A stretch of DNA of 64,000 nt from SVQP01 sp045594705 (GCA_045594705.1 JAZNZB010000081.1:1-64000), one strand, 5' to 3'. Positions 1 to 9,253 are shown, counted from the first letter of the stretch. Numbers and translations: made by a program. The notes: generated from the letters alone by a model not told the origin.

Positions 1-1352
1 CCCGCAGTTGCCTTGAGTCGGCTTGCAAGCTCGCCAACCGAAATCTCCTCGGGGATCTCCACGCGAACGACCTGCTTGACTATGGCCTGTTGCTTCTTGC
101 CGCCCTTCTGGTTCTTGCCCGCGGGCTTGCCGATCTGCTGCTTCTTGCCGCCGCGCTGGCTGCCGCTGCGAAGATCTCTGTCGCTCTCGGTGACAAAGGT
201 ATCCAGCTTTTCATCGTACTTGGAAAGGTCGACCTCGGTGGTTCTGGTGTCTACGACACGTACAGCGCCCTTCTTATGCTGACCGTCACCGCCCTTGGGC
301 GTCTGGCCGCGCACGATGGCCTGTACCTGGAACTTTTCTCTGGGTGCGGAAGGTACGTAATCGTCCTTATCTCCGCCGCCTCTTTGATTGAAATTATTAT
401 TGGGTCTTTGGTTATTCGGGCGATTGTTGTCTCTGCCCTGTCCGCCAAATCCGCGATCCTGGCCCTGACCGAACGCGGGACGCTGTCCCTGACCGTCACG
501 GTTGAATCGGTCGTTCTGACCCTGTGCGGGTCTTTGACCCTGCGCATCGCGGTTAAAGCGGTCATTCTGACCCTGTGCAGGTCTTTGACCCTGCGCATCA
601 CGGTTAAAGCGGTCGTTCTGACCTGCGGGTCTTGCGCCCTGCGCATCGCGGTTAAAGCGGTCGTTCTGACCCTGCTGCGCTGCAGGCGCTTGTCTGCGGT
701 CGCCCTGTGCCTGTGCACCTCTGCGATCACGGTCGTCTCTTGCACCCTGTGCGGGACGGCGGTCGCCCTGTGCCTGTGCGCGCTTATCGGCTGCCGCCTT
801 TGCCGCTGCTTCGATGGCTGCCGCTCTCTCGATAGCCGCCGCTCTTGCTGCCGCCTTTTGTGCTGCAGCTGCATCTGCCGCAGCCTTTTCTGCTGCTGCC
901 TTCTCTGCCGCTTTCGCTGCTTCTGCTGCCTTCGCTGCTTCTGCCGCTTTCGCTGCCTCTGCCGCTTTCGCTGCTTCTGCCGCCTTAGCTGCTTCTGCCG
1001 CTTTCGCTGCTTCTGCCGCTTTCGCTGCTTCTGCCGCCTTTGCTGCTTCTGCTGCCTTAGCTGCTTCTGCTGCCTTTGCAGCTTCTGCTGCCTTTGCAGC
1101 ATCCACCTCGGGCTTTTCCTTCTTGGGAATGCGGGAGGGAATATAGGTCACCCCATCTAAGTAATCGTCAATATTGTCTACCTGACGGGATTTTGTAAGT
1201 GCGTCAAAAAGAAGGTCGAATTCACCCGGATCAAGCACCTTTTGCGTTTTGATGTCCATGCCCTTTTCGGCACAGAGATCCACGATGTCCTTGCTCTTCA
1301 GTCCAAGGTCCTTGGCCAGCTGTATTACTTTGAATTGCGGGTTTGTTGCCAT
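1..1352 (-). CDS. infB: Translation initiation factor IF-2, N-terminal part (runs off the left edge)
   Basis: IF-2 brings initiator tRNA to the 30S subunit and promotes subunit joining. Only the first 450 codons are in the window; the GTPase domain lies beyond the edge. The start is ATG at 1352-1350 behind AGGAGG (12 nt spacing). Residues 1-70 form an IF2_N-like helical domain that begins MATNPQFKVIQLAKDLGLK. Next come about a dozen Lys-Ala-Ala-Glu-Ala-Ala hexads, then four QGQNDRFNRDAQG-type repeats, a Gly/Asn/Arg-rich stretch, and a second IF2_N-like start (VRVEIPEEISVGELA) at the edge. Alanine/lysine-rich disordered N-termini are normal for the family, but this one is long and very regular. 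It is the last visible gene of the rimP-nusA-rnpM-ylxQ-infB operon, 69 nt after ylxQ. Confidence 0.95.
   Translation of the reverse strand, partial: MATNPQFKVIQLAKDLGLKSKDIVDLCAEKGMDIKTQKVLDPGEFDLLFDALTKSRQVDNIDDYLDGVTYIPSRIPKKEKPEVDAAKAAEAAKAAEAAKAAEAAKAAEAAKAAEAAKAAEAAKAAEAAKAAEAAKAAEAAKAAEAAKAAEKAAAEKAAADAAAAQKAAARAAAIERAAAIEAAAKAAADKRAQAQGDRRPAQGARDDRDRRGAQAQGDRRQAPAAQQGQNDRFNRDAQGARPAGQNDRFNRDAQGQRPAQGQNDRFNRDAQGQRPAQGQNDRFNRDGQGQRPAFGQGQDRGFGGQGRDNNRPNNQRPNNNFNQRGGGDKDDYVPSAPREKFQVQAIVRGQTPKGGDGQHKKGAVRVVDTRTTEVDLSKYDEKLDTFVTESDRDLRSGSQRGGKKQQIGKPAGKNQKGGKKQQAIVKQVVRVEIPEEISVGELASRLKATA
486..680 (-). repeat. Tandem repeat encoding QGQNDRFNRDAQG-type units in IF-2
   Basis: About four copies of a 16-17 residue Gln/Asn/Arg/Asp-rich unit are encoded in tandem in the disordered part of infB. 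The DNA copies are nearly identical, so the copy number could change by recombination without breaking the frame. Confidence 0.75.
895..1104 (-). repeat. Tandem 18-nt repeat encoding (KAAEAA)n in IF-2
   Basis: Around a dozen 18-nt units encode Lys-Ala-Ala-Glu-Ala-Ala. This is predicted to form a long, charged, single alpha-helix or a disordered tether. Synonymous changes (gct/gca/gcg) between units show that it is an old but still regular array. Confidence 0.8.
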
Positions 1353-1421
1353 ATATCCTCAAATCCTCCTTAAATTACCCTTGAGGTCGTATACACCGTT
1401 GGCATATACGCATATTTGCCC

Positions 1422-1745
1422 TTATTTTTGGCTTGGCAGGTGTGCCCGGACAGCCCGCATCAGCTGTACGTCTGTCACAGCCACCGCGCCGATCGGCGCA
1501 TCCTTGCCCACAGCGCTTGCCAGCTCCTCTGCCGTGTAAGACAGAAAGAATAGCGGTACGCTGTAAAAACTACATTTATCGTTGAGTTTCTTTCTTGTAT
1601 TATCCGATACGTCGGATGCCGCCAGCACTGCCTGTACTGTCCGACTCTTGCGCAGCTCGGTGCAGATCAGCGGTACGCCGCAGATCAGCTTGCCCGCTCT
1701 TCTGCAAAGCCCGATGGCTCCAAGCAGGCGATCTTCGCCGCTCAC
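1422..1745 (-). CDS. ylxQ: L7Ae-family RNA-binding protein YlxQ
   Basis: This is a 107-residue L7Ae/L30e-fold protein, a family that binds kink-turn RNA. It shows the family pattern LLGAIGLCRRAGKLICG near the N terminus and VAVTD near the C terminus. Its place between rnpM and infB is diagnostic for YlxQ, and it overlaps rnpM by 4 nt, so translation is probably coupled. The exact RNA target of YlxQ is not settled. The identification rests on fold-like motifs plus conserved context. Confidence 0.88.
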   Translation of the reverse strand: MSGEDRLLGAIGLCRRAGKLICGVPLICTELRKSRTVQAVLAASDVSDNTRKKLNDKCSFYSVPLFFLSYTAEELASAVGKDAPIGAVAVTDVQLMRAVRAHLPSQK

Positions 1746-2023
1746 GCGTCCGCCTCCGAGACAAGCTCCTGCCCGATCTTTTCAAGCACCTCGTCCGGGA
1801 CGGCACATTCCAGCGCGCGTTCCAATCTCTTGCTCTTTTGTGCCTTGCGCAGACAAGAGATCTTTTGGCAAAGATACGCACCGCGGCCGTTTTTCTTGCC
1901 CGTGGTATCCGCAACCACCTCGCCCTCGGGCGTACGCACGATGCGGATCAGCTCGCGCTTGGGAAAATGCTCGTTGCAGCCCAAGCACTGACGCATGGGA
2001 ATCTTTTTTGCCTTTTGTTCCAT
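1742..2023 (-). CDS. rnpM: YlxR-family protein (RNase P modulator RnpM)
   Basis: This is a 93-residue YlxR (DUF448) protein. The hallmark MRQCLGC motif is followed by RELIRIVR and GRGAYLC, the conserved core of this small nucleic-acid-binding family. In Bacillus the protein has been reported to bind and modulate RNase P. It lies 9 nt after nusA and overlaps ylxQ by 4 nt, in the usual nusA-operon order. The length is normal and nothing is missing. Confidence 0.92.
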   Translation of the reverse strand: MEQKAKKIPMRQCLGCNEHFPKRELIRIVRTPEGEVVADTTGKKNGRGAYLCQKISCLRKAQKSKRLERALECAVPDEVLEKIGQELVSEADA

Positions 2024-2032
2024 ATATACGGT

Positions 2033-3058
2033 TTATTCTGCCTTGATATCAATCTTCATACCGGTCAGTCTTGCGGCCAGACGCACGTTCTGACCCTCCT
2101 TACCAATGGCAAGGGAAAGCTGATCGGGATCGACCAATACTCTGCAAGCTCTCTCGCCGGTCATGACCACGTCCAGCACGTTTGCGGGAGCAAGTGCGGC
2201 TGCCACGTATTCCTCAGGCTGCTCGCTGTACTTGACGATGTCCACCTTCTCACCGCGCAGCTCGTCGACAATGCTGTCAATACGCATGCTGCGGTTACCG
2301 ATGCACGCGCCTACGGGATCGACGTCAGGATCTCTGGAGAAGACTGCGATCTTGGTTCTGGAGCCTGCCTCACGGGAAACGCCCTTGACAATGACCACTC
2401 CGTCCGCAATCTCGGGAACCTCAAGCTCGAACATTCTGCGCACAAGACCTGCATGGGAACGGGAAAGAGTCACGATAGGTCCTCTGGACTCCTTATTGAC
2501 CTCCTGTACGAACACCTTGATCTTATCGCCGGGGTAGAAGCTCTCGCCGGGGATCTGCTCCTCTGCGCGAAGCACCGCTCTGCCGTCGTCGGTTGCCAGC
2601 AGCACGTTGCCGGTCTCGTAATCGACCTTATCAACGGTTGCGGTGATGATTTCTTCTCTCTTATTCTCGTAAGCCTCCTGCATGGCTCTGCGCTCACCCT
2701 CGCGAATGCCCTGGATGATCACAGACTTTGCAGCGGCTGCGCTGAGTCTGCGGAAGTTCTTGGGCTTGACCTCTGTTTCCACGATCTTACCCACGGTATA
2801 TCTCTTGCTGATCGCCTTTGCATCTGCCAGAGAGATCTGAGTCAGGGGATCCTCGACCTCCTCGACTACCTCGTGCTGCTGGTAAACGCGCACGTCCTTC
2901 TTAACCTCGTCGATATGAATTCTGACGTTGGTGCCGTTGCCGTATTCCTTCTTGAACGCGGACAAGAGCGCCGCCTCGATCTTTTCGATCATGTACTCCT
3001 TGGGGATTCCCTTTTCCTTCTCCAGAAGCTCCAGAGCAGCGAAAAATTCGTTATTCAT
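2033..3058 (-). CDS. nusA: Transcription termination/antitermination factor NusA
   Basis: NusA binds RNA polymerase and nascent RNA and controls pausing, termination and antitermination. The protein has 341 residues: an N-terminal polymerase-binding domain (about 1-125), an S1 domain (about 130-200), and tandem KH domains (about 230-341) that end in the typical VRLAARLTGMKIDI. It lacks the C-terminal acidic repeats of proteobacterial NusA, as expected in Firmicutes. The start follows an AAGGAAGG purine-rich site. It lies 21 nt downstream of rimP in the same operon. Confidence 0.97.
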   Translation of the reverse strand: MNNEFFAALELLEKEKGIPKEYMIEKIEAALLSAFKKEYGNGTNVRIHIDEVKKDVRVYQQHEVVEEVEDPLTQISLADAKAISKRYTVGKIVETEVKPKNFRRLSAAAAKSVIIQGIREGERRAMQEAYENKREEIITATVDKVDYETGNVLLATDDGRAVLRAEEQIPGESFYPGDKIKVFVQEVNKESRGPIVTLSRSHAGLVRRMFELEVPEIADGVVIVKGVSREAGSRTKIAVFSRDPDVDPVGACIGNRSMRIDSIVDELRGEKVDIVKYSEQPEEYVAAALAPANVLDVVMTGERACRVLVDPDQLSLAIGKEGQNVRLAARLTGMKIDIKAE

Positions 3059-3079
3059 TTTGTCGGTTCCTTCCTTTTC

Positions 3080-3574
3080 TCAATTTGCGCCGAAATCGTA
3101 AATGGTCTGCAGCTTGGCGATCTTGTCAGCGTCAAACTCCAGCACCTTGTCACCCTGCTCAAGCAGCACGTTGCCCTCCTCGGTCATTCCCAAGAGAATG
3201 CCGCGGTGCACCTTTGCGCCATGCAGAGCGGAATAAAGTCTGATCTCTACCGTATCACCCAGACACATTTCCACGTGGTCGCGGTTTTTGAGCTCTCTCT
3301 CAATTCCGGGAGAGGAGACCTCTAAGATATACGCCTGCGTGATGGGATCTGCATCGTCCAGCACCGGGTCAATGGCACGATGGAAACGCTCGCAATCATC
3401 AATGGTGATTCCTTCGGGGTGGTCGATGGTGATGCGCAGATAGTAGTCCGCACCTTCCTTGACAAACTCCACGTCCCAGAGAATATATTCCAGCTCGTCG
3501 GCCGTGGGAAGCACGATCTCCCAAACTTTTTGCGCAATACTGCCCTGACGCTTTGCGCCTTGTGCTGTACTCAT
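3080..3574 (-). CDS. rimP: Ribosome maturation factor RimP
   Basis: RimP (164 residues) assists late 30S subunit maturation. The N-terminal alpha/beta domain carries the family pattern YYLRITIDHPEGITIDDCE, followed by a DPITQAYILEVSSPGIERELK stretch and a C-terminal SH3-like domain. It is the first gene of the nusA operon. A good promoter lies about 100 nt upstream, and the leader contains a hairpin. Confidence 0.96.
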   Translation of the reverse strand: MSTAQGAKRQGSIAQKVWEIVLPTADELEYILWDVEFVKEGADYYLRITIDHPEGITIDDCERFHRAIDPVLDDADPITQAYILEVSSPGIERELKNRDHVEMCLGDTVEIRLYSALHGAKVHRGILLGMTEEGNVLLEQGDKVLEFDADKIAKLQTIYDFGAN

Positions 3575-3631
3575 GCTTTGTATCCTTTCCGTGAAAACTT
3601 TTCAGGTAATTCAAGATAAAATTTTTGGAGT

Positions 3632-3657
3632 GGATTTGCTCAACCCACTCCAACATG
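3632..3657 (-). promoter_or_regulatory. Hairpin in the leader of the rimP-nusA-infB mRNA
   Basis: GGAGTGG near 3632 and CCACTCC near 3650 can pair around an 11-nt loop. The hairpin lies between the promoter at 3674-3702 and rimP, near the 5' end of the transcript. No T-run follows it, so it is not an obvious terminator. It could stabilise the mRNA or take part in regulation. Confidence 0.4.
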
Positions 3658-3673
3658 CTATCTTACCATTAGC

Positions 3674-3702
3674 ATTATAACACAAGTTTTTGCTGTTTGC
3701 AA
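3674..3702 (-). promoter_or_regulatory. Sigma-A-type promoter of the rimP-nusA-infB operon
   Basis: Read on the minus strand, TTGCAA (3702-3697) and TATAAT (3679-3674) are separated by exactly 17 nt, upstream of rimP. Confidence 0.8.
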
Positions 3703-3817
3703 TACCTTATGCAAATATTTTTTGAATTTTTTGAAAAAATTTTTCCGAAAACCTGTGCGCAGTCCATATATTTTTTGGAAAATTCTTGACAAATTCCCGT
3801 TTTTGTTCGGTTTCTTG

Positions 3818-3846
3818 TTTACAAACACAAAAATATATGTTATACT
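3818..3846 (+). promoter_or_regulatory. Sigma-A-type promoter of the yybS-gdpP-rplI-dnaB operon
   Basis: TTTACA (3818) and TATACT (3841) have a 17-nt spacer, 58 nt before the yybS start. It is divergent from the rimP promoter within the 329-nt intergenic region, which holds nothing else recognisable except the rimP leader hairpin. Confidence 0.75.
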
Positions 3847-3903
3847 ATTATAATGGTATGATTGTGCCCCTATGTATTTTTGCGGGCACGGAAAGGAGAA
3901 GAC

Positions 3904-5154
3904 ATGGACGCTTCCAATCCCACCACCCCCGAAATTCAGCGCAAGCCTATATCCGTCAAGGCACAAATATTTTGTACGGCAGTCTTTCTTGCCTGCCAGA
4001 TCGCGCTTCCCGCACTCCTTTACTATATCAGTCGCATAGATCCCCAGACCGGTGTGGGAGCCAACATCCCATCTGCCATCGCACTGGGCACGATGGCACT
4101 TTGCATCGCGTTCGTTCTGACTCTTTGCAAAAAACCGCTCTTCCTCTCCTGCTGCGTGCTGGGACTTTTCGCATCCTTTCTGGTCAATCCCTGGTTCTGC
4201 GCCCTGTTTGCCGCGTTGCTTTGCGCAACCGTGGCAGGTGCTGCCCTGCTGGCCGATGCAAAGGGAGCGCAATACCTGCCCTTTATCATCACCGCTCCGG
4301 CCGCATTCGGCCTCTCCCTGCTTTTGACCAAAAGCCTGTTTATCTCTCTGCTTGCATTGCTCCCTGCACTGGGCGCAATCGCACTTGCAGTCAGCTTCAG
4401 ACGTAAAATATCCATCATCGTTTCTGTAGGCGCAGTGACAGGCACGCTGACCGTCGCCATTCTGCTGCTGATCCTGGCGGAGCTGCTGGCCGCGGGCATG
4501 CCCTTCTCTGTGCAAGGACTGACCGACGCTGTCAAGGAGCTTCACACAGCACTCTCCTCCATGTTCGCACAAGCGCTGCAGCTGATGTCCGAGACCGAGG
4601 AGCTTGCAATCGCCGTGGAGCAAATGCTCGGAGGAACGCTGGACGCCCAAGCCATTGCCAAATTTTCCGACTCGGTCGCCTACGCCCTGTTGGGACTCCT
4701 ACCCGGCAGCACCATCATGGTGCTCTGGCTCTTCTCCTTCGTGGCGCACCGTGGCTTTACCGCCATTCTGATCTCGGGCCAGCCCCGGGAGGTCTGCCCC
4801 GCACATCTGAGCCAATACGCACCGTCCATTCCCACCGCCGTGCTGATGCTGCTTTGCTACGGACTTCTGCTGATCACATCCATGATCCCCCGCGCTGAGG
4901 CGGTGACCTTTGTTGCGATCAACCTCTTGCTTGTGCTGATGCCCATCCTGGCAGTCAGCGGCATTGCGGGAATCGTGACCAACGTCAAACGCGCCCCTGT
5001 CAAGTGGCCGCTGATCCTGACCTACGTGATCGCATTCATGTTCTTAGGTCTTGCCATCGTACCCATGCTCTCCTTCTTCGGTGCATTCGGCGTGATCTTT
5101 CAGGCCATCACCAAGGCTCTTGAGAAAAAAATGAAGGACTTTAAGGGAGAATAA
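3904..5154 (+). CDS. yybS: YybS-family polytopic membrane protein (DUF2232)
   Basis: This is a 416-residue, very hydrophobic protein with about eight to ten membrane segments and an extended polar loop around residues 195-255. The gene order yybS-gdpP-rplI-dnaB is the conserved Bacillota arrangement and supports YybS/DUF2232. Its biochemical role is unknown; the family is often compared with transporter S components. ATG 3904 was chosen because GAAAGGAG precedes it by 7 nt; an in-frame ATG at 3862 has no ribosome binding site. A short lysine-rich cytoplasmic tail ends the protein. Confidence 0.8.
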   Translation: MDASNPTTPEIQRKPISVKAQIFCTAVFLACQIALPALLYYISRIDPQTGVGANIPSAIALGTMALCIAFVLTLCKKPLFLSCCVLGLFASFLVNPWFCALFAALLCATVAGAALLADAKGAQYLPFIITAPAAFGLSLLLTKSLFISLLALLPALGAIALAVSFRRKISIIVSVGAVTGTLTVAILLLILAELLAAGMPFSVQGLTDAVKELHTALSSMFAQALQLMSETEELAIAVEQMLGGTLDAQAIAKFSDSVAYALLGLLPGSTIMVLWLFSFVAHRGFTAILISGQPREVCPAHLSQYAPSIPTAVLMLLCYGLLLITSMIPRAEAVTFVAINLLLVLMPILAVSGIAGIVTNVKRAPVKWPLILTYVIAFMFLGLAIVPMLSFFGAFGVIFQAITKALEKKMKDFKGE

Positions 5155-5237
5155 ATCAACTCCCCGCATTTCCTTTCTTTGAATCGCTATTTCACGAAAT
5201 CTATTCGAGCCGCCGCTTGGGCGGCATGGAGGTTAAG

Positions 5238-7403
5238 ATGAAAAATCGTTCCGACAACCATAAAAACGGGCATTATACCGGGAAAAAGGACTCCCTGTAT
5301 ATGGATTTGCGCGTGCCGTTTGCGGTATGCGTTGCCACGGGCTTCGTTCTGATCAGCGCATGCGCCATCATCGGATATCTGAACCCCGCCGTCATCAGAA
5401 TCGGTTGGTTCGGCTTCGGAGCTGCACTGATATTTACTCTGACCTGCGCCATCGTGTTCCTGATCTACCTGCTCCGTTACCTGCGCTTGCGCGAGGCCGT
5501 GCAGGAGGCGGACAAGATCAACACCGACGTTTACGATATGTTCCGCTACGTCATTGACGTACCCTATGCAGTCATCGGACGCGACGGCGTAGTCAAGATC
5601 ATCAACAGTGCATTGCAGGACGTGCTGGGCTATCATTCCCCCGTCTGCAATATCCGACTGAGCGAATTCTGCGCAGTGCCCATCGACATCGTTGCCGTTT
5701 CTGCACACGGCGCAAAATCCAGCGCACACGAATCCGATCTTTTGCCCGAGGGCCCCATCACACGTCTGGGCGACGGCAAAAGATACGAGCTGCAGAGCTA
5801 TCCCATGATGATAGACGGCGAGGAATACTTCTTCACCGTATTCCGTGACGTCAACAGTCTTTTGGAGATCAAGGAAAAGGCTGACCGCGAGAACCCCGTG
5901 GTTGCCTACATTGCCATTGACAACCTGCAGGAGCTGACCCAGTTCGTACGTGCAAATTACCGCGAGACCTCGACCCGCATCGACCAGATCATGCTGGAAT
6001 GGGTAGAGAGCCTGAACGGCATGATCCGCGAATACGACCGAGACAAATATCTGGCCATCTTCTCTGAAGAGATGCTGGAAAAATGCATTGCCGACCGCTT
6101 TGATATCCTCAACACGGTCATGGATGCCAAGGTTGGCGATAATACCTTCCCGCTGACAATTTCCATGGGCATTGCCGCCATCAAGGGAACCATGGAGGAC
6201 AAGGACCGCGCCGCTTACGCTGCACTGGAGGTAGCTCTGTCTCGCGGCGGTAACCAGGTTGCGCTCCGCCGCGACGCGGGCGGAAGCCTGCAATACTTCG
6301 GCGGCACGCACAAGATCCTGGAGAGCAACTCTTCAATCAATTCCCGCGTCATTTCGGGCGTGCTGGCAACCAATATCCGCCAAGCAGGCAACGTGCTGAT
6401 CATGGGTCATGCCAACCCCGACTTTGACTCGATCGGTGCTTGCGTGGGTGCGGCCAGATTCGTGATGAACGTGCTTGCTGCCAAGGCGGCCGAGCAAAAA
6501 TCGGACACCTCCATTCTGCCCGAGGTCCATGTTGTCATAGACCGCAAATGCGAAAACTTCCGTACCTGCTACCAACACCTGGCGGATCTGGACGAATATA
6601 AGGAAATGTTCATTGACCGTGAGGCAGGCATGAACGCCGTGACCTCGGATACGCTTCTGATCATTGTGGACGCCAACAACCGCTTTATCTTTGAAGCACC
6701 CGATCTGCCGGGCAGTGTTTCCAACATCGCACTGATCGACCATCACAGATTGGTCAAGGAGCCCGACTTCCCCACCTTCGTCACCTATATCGAGCCCACC
6801 AAGTCCTCTGCCAGCGAAATGATCGCAGAGATCATGCAGCAGAGCGATTATGCGGACGGTATGCAAAAGGGCGAGGCAAACCTGTTGCTCTCCGGCATCA
6901 TGCTCGATACGCATAACTTTACCCGTAACGCGGGCGCACAGACCTTTGAGATCACGCATTTTTTGTACTCCAAGGGCGCGCACACAAGCGTGGTACGCGA
7001 ATTCTTCAACCAGGATCTTGAGGACATGCGCATCGCAAGCGCGTTTGACTCCAAGGCGCACATTTATCGCGACGTGGTAGCCATTACGCAGCTGGCAACC
7101 GAAAAGGAGCCCACCCCCGAGGACCGTGTGGCTGCAGCAAAAGCAGCAGACAGTTTGCTTACGCTCAAGGGCATTGAGGCCTCCTTTGCCTTGGTGCTCA
7201 TGGGAGATACCGTAGTCATCTCCGGCCGCTCCAAGGGTGAGATCAACGTGCAGCTGATCCTTGAAAAGCTGCAGGGTGGCGGGCACTTTGACGTGGCAGG
7301 CGCACAGGTCAAAAATGCAACTCTGGACAGCGCGTACGATCTGCTGATCGGCGCGATCGACGAATATTTCGAATACGACTACAAAAACGAGGACGATAAA
7401 TAA
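5238..7403 (+). CDS. gdpP: c-di-AMP phosphodiesterase GdpP (PAS - degenerate GGDEF - DHH/DHHA1)
   Basis: GdpP hydrolyses cyclic di-AMP and so affects potassium, osmotic and cell-wall homeostasis. The 721-residue protein has two N-terminal membrane helices (about 25-85), a PAS-like domain, a degenerate GGDEF domain (about 200-340) and a DHH-DHHA1 phosphodiesterase unit. Motifs seen are GHANPDFDS (His391), IVDANN, IDHH (Asp501-His503) and GGGH (680-683), so the metal-binding set looks complete. ATG 5238 has GGAGG 5 nt upstream; TTG 5217 and ATG 5226 are in frame but lie on or before this site. It is followed 32 nt later by rplI. Confidence 0.95.
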   Translation: MKNRSDNHKNGHYTGKKDSLYMDLRVPFAVCVATGFVLISACAIIGYLNPAVIRIGWFGFGAALIFTLTCAIVFLIYLLRYLRLREAVQEADKINTDVYDMFRYVIDVPYAVIGRDGVVKIINSALQDVLGYHSPVCNIRLSEFCAVPIDIVAVSAHGAKSSAHESDLLPEGPITRLGDGKRYELQSYPMMIDGEEYFFTVFRDVNSLLEIKEKADRENPVVAYIAIDNLQELTQFVRANYRETSTRIDQIMLEWVESLNGMIREYDRDKYLAIFSEEMLEKCIADRFDILNTVMDAKVGDNTFPLTISMGIAAIKGTMEDKDRAAYAALEVALSRGGNQVALRRDAGGSLQYFGGTHKILESNSSINSRVISGVLATNIRQAGNVLIMGHANPDFDSIGACVGAARFVMNVLAAKAAEQKSDTSILPEVHVVIDRKCENFRTCYQHLADLDEYKEMFIDREAGMNAVTSDTLLIIVDANNRFIFEAPDLPGSVSNIALIDHHRLVKEPDFPTFVTYIEPTKSSASEMIAEIMQQSDYADGMQKGEANLLLSGIMLDTHNFTRNAGAQTFEITHFLYSKGAHTSVVREFFNQDLEDMRIASAFDSKAHIYRDVVAITQLATEKEPTPEDRVAAAKAADSLLTLKGIEASFALVLMGDTVVISGRSKGEINVQLILEKLQGGGHFDVAGAQVKNATLDSAYDLLIGAIDEYFEYDYKNEDDK

Positions 7404-7435
7404 TTCTAATTCCCTTATACAGGAGGTATATACAC

Positions 7436-7879
7436 ATGAAGGTTCTTCTTTTACAGGATGTCAAGGGTCAGGGCAAAAAGGATCAGATCATTGACGTTTC
7501 GGACGGTTATGCACGTAACTTCCTCTTCCCCAAGAAGCTGGCAGTGATTGCGGACAATAAGGCCATGAATGAGGTTAAAAACAAAGAGGCTTCCAAGCAA
7601 TACAAGATCGAAACCGAAAAGGCCGCTGCCAAGGAAATTGCGGAAAAGCTTGCAGGGACCGTAGTCAAGATCTCGGTCAACGCCGCTGCCGACGGCCGAC
7701 TCTACGGCTCAATCACATCCAAGGATCTGGCTGAGGTACTGGCAAAGCAGTACGGAATCACGGTTGACAAGCGCAAGATCGTCATGCCCGATCCCATCAA
7801 GGCTTACGGCACTTACAACTTTGACGTGCGCCTGTATCCTGAGATCGTAGGCAAGATCAAGGTCACAGTCGGTGCGTAA
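7436..7879 (+). CDS. rplI: 50S ribosomal protein bL9
   Basis: bL9 (147 residues) has the classic start MKVLLLQDVKGQGKKDQIIDVSDGYARNFL, a connecting helix rich in Lys/Glu/Ala, and a C-terminal rRNA-binding domain. It binds 23S rRNA near the L1 stalk. ACAGGAGG lies upstream at good spacing. Its position between gdpP and dnaB is the normal Firmicutes order. Confidence 0.98.
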   Translation: MKVLLLQDVKGQGKKDQIIDVSDGYARNFLFPKKLAVIADNKAMNEVKNKEASKQYKIETEKAAAKEIAEKLAGTVVKISVNAAADGRLYGSITSKDLAEVLAKQYGITVDKRKIVMPDPIKAYGTYNFDVRLYPEIVGKIKVTVGA

Positions 7880-7915
7880 GACCGTAACATTCCCAAAAAC
7901 CGCAAGGAGGTTTCT

Positions 7916-9253
7916 ATGAGCGAGGAACTTGTACGCAAGCTACCCTTCTCCCTGATTGCCGAGCAATCCCTGCTCGGCTCGATCCTGATCGACCCCAAGT
8001 CGCTCAACGAGATCGCCGACCTGATGACGGCCGACGACTTTTACCTGGATGAGCACCGCCAGATCTACCTGGCCTTTCAGGATCTCTTTACACAAAACAG
8101 TGAAATTGACATCGTCACCCTGATCGATACGCTGGTATATAAAGGGATTTACGATAAATCGGGCGGTCAGGATTACATCCGCACCCTGGCAGAGGTGGTT
8201 CCCAACGCGCTCAATATCAAGGACTACGCACGCATCGTCAAGGAAAAGAGCACGCTGCGCCGCCTGATCGAGGTGGCAAACGACATTTCCGAGGCAGCAT
8301 ATTCCGAGCAGGACTCGGTAGCGGGTATTCTTGAGAGCGCGCAAAACAGCATCTACGCCATCGCACAAGGCCGCGATACCAAAAATTTCAAGCACATCCG
8401 CGAGGTCATCGGTGACGTTTACGCGCACCTGCATGAGCTCAAGGAGAACAAGAACGCCTCGCAGGGCACGTCCACCGGATTTTCGGGACTGGACCGCGTG
8501 CTGGCCGGCATGGGCAAGTCCGACCTGATCTTGGTCGGTGCGCGTCCCGGTATGGGTAAGACGTCCTTCTGCTTGAACATTGCCACCAACGTAGCCTCTC
8601 AGACCGGCAAAAAGGTTGCCATCTTCTCGCTTGAAATGTCGGCAGATCAGTTGGTCAACCGTGTCATTTCCAGTGAAGCTCTGGTGGACAGCTACTCGCT
8701 GCGTACAGGCGAGCTGGGACAGGACGACTGGCGAAAGATCGCGGAGGCAACCTCTCACCTTGCCAAGTGCGACGTGCTGATCGACGACACGTCGGGTCAA
8801 ACAGTCACGGCCATGAAGGCCAAGCTGCGCCGCGTGGACAACCTCGGTCTTGTGGTCATCGACTATCTGCAGCTCATGCAATCCGACAGAAAAATCGACA
8901 ACCGCGTGCAAGAGGTCTCCGAGATCTCCCGCGCGCTCAAGATCATGGCAAAGGAGCTGATGGTCCCCATCATCTGCTGCGCACAGCTCTCGCGCGGACC
9001 CGAAGGCAGAACCGACAAAAAGCCCATGCTTTCCGACCTGCGTGACTCGGGTGCGATCGAGCAGGACGCGGACGTGGTCATTTTCCTTTACCGCGACGAA
9101 TACTATAAGGTCGGCGAGGAAGCCCCCGAGGATTCCACCGCCGAGGTCATCGTAGCCAAGAACCGTCACGGCTCGACCAACACGGTCAAGATGGGCTGGA
9201 TCGGACGCTACACCAAGTTCCGCACCATCACCGACGATGCAGGACATGGATAA
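7916..9253 (+). CDS. dnaB: Replicative DNA helicase DnaB (DnaC in Bacillus naming)
   Basis: This is the hexameric 5'-3' helicase of the replication fork. The 445-residue protein has the N-terminal primase-interacting domain (about 10-110), a linker helix and a RecA-like ATPase domain with Walker A GARPGMGKT (208-216), LVVIDYLQLM (Walker B), and the CAQLSRG and SGAIEQDADVV motifs. The length is normal and no intein is seen. AAGGAGG precedes the ATG. The 3' end overlaps tilS by 17 nt. Confidence 0.98.
   Translation: MSEELVRKLPFSLIAEQSLLGSILIDPKSLNEIADLMTADDFYLDEHRQIYLAFQDLFTQNSEIDIVTLIDTLVYKGIYDKSGGQDYIRTLAEVVPNALNIKDYARIVKEKSTLRRLIEVANDISEAAYSEQDSVAGILESAQNSIYAIAQGRDTKNFKHIREVIGDVYAHLHELKENKNASQGTSTGFSGLDRVLAGMGKSDLILVGARPGMGKTSFCLNIATNVASQTGKKVAIFSLEMSADQLVNRVISSEALVDSYSLRTGELGQDDWRKIAEATSHLAKCDVLIDDTSGQTVTAMKAKLRRVDNLGLVVIDYLQLMQSDRKIDNRVQEVSEISRALKIMAKELMVPIICCAQLSRGPEGRTDKKPMLSDLRDSGAIEQDADVVIFLYRDEYYKVGEEAPEDSTAEVIVAKNRHGSTNTVKMGWIGRYTKFRTITDDAGHG

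Noticed and set aside
90..1160. Long plus-strand open frame with a Cys/Leu/Arg-rich translation
   Set aside because: It is the antisense of the repetitive infB N terminus. The composition mirrors the repeats, and it has no ribosome binding site or family match.
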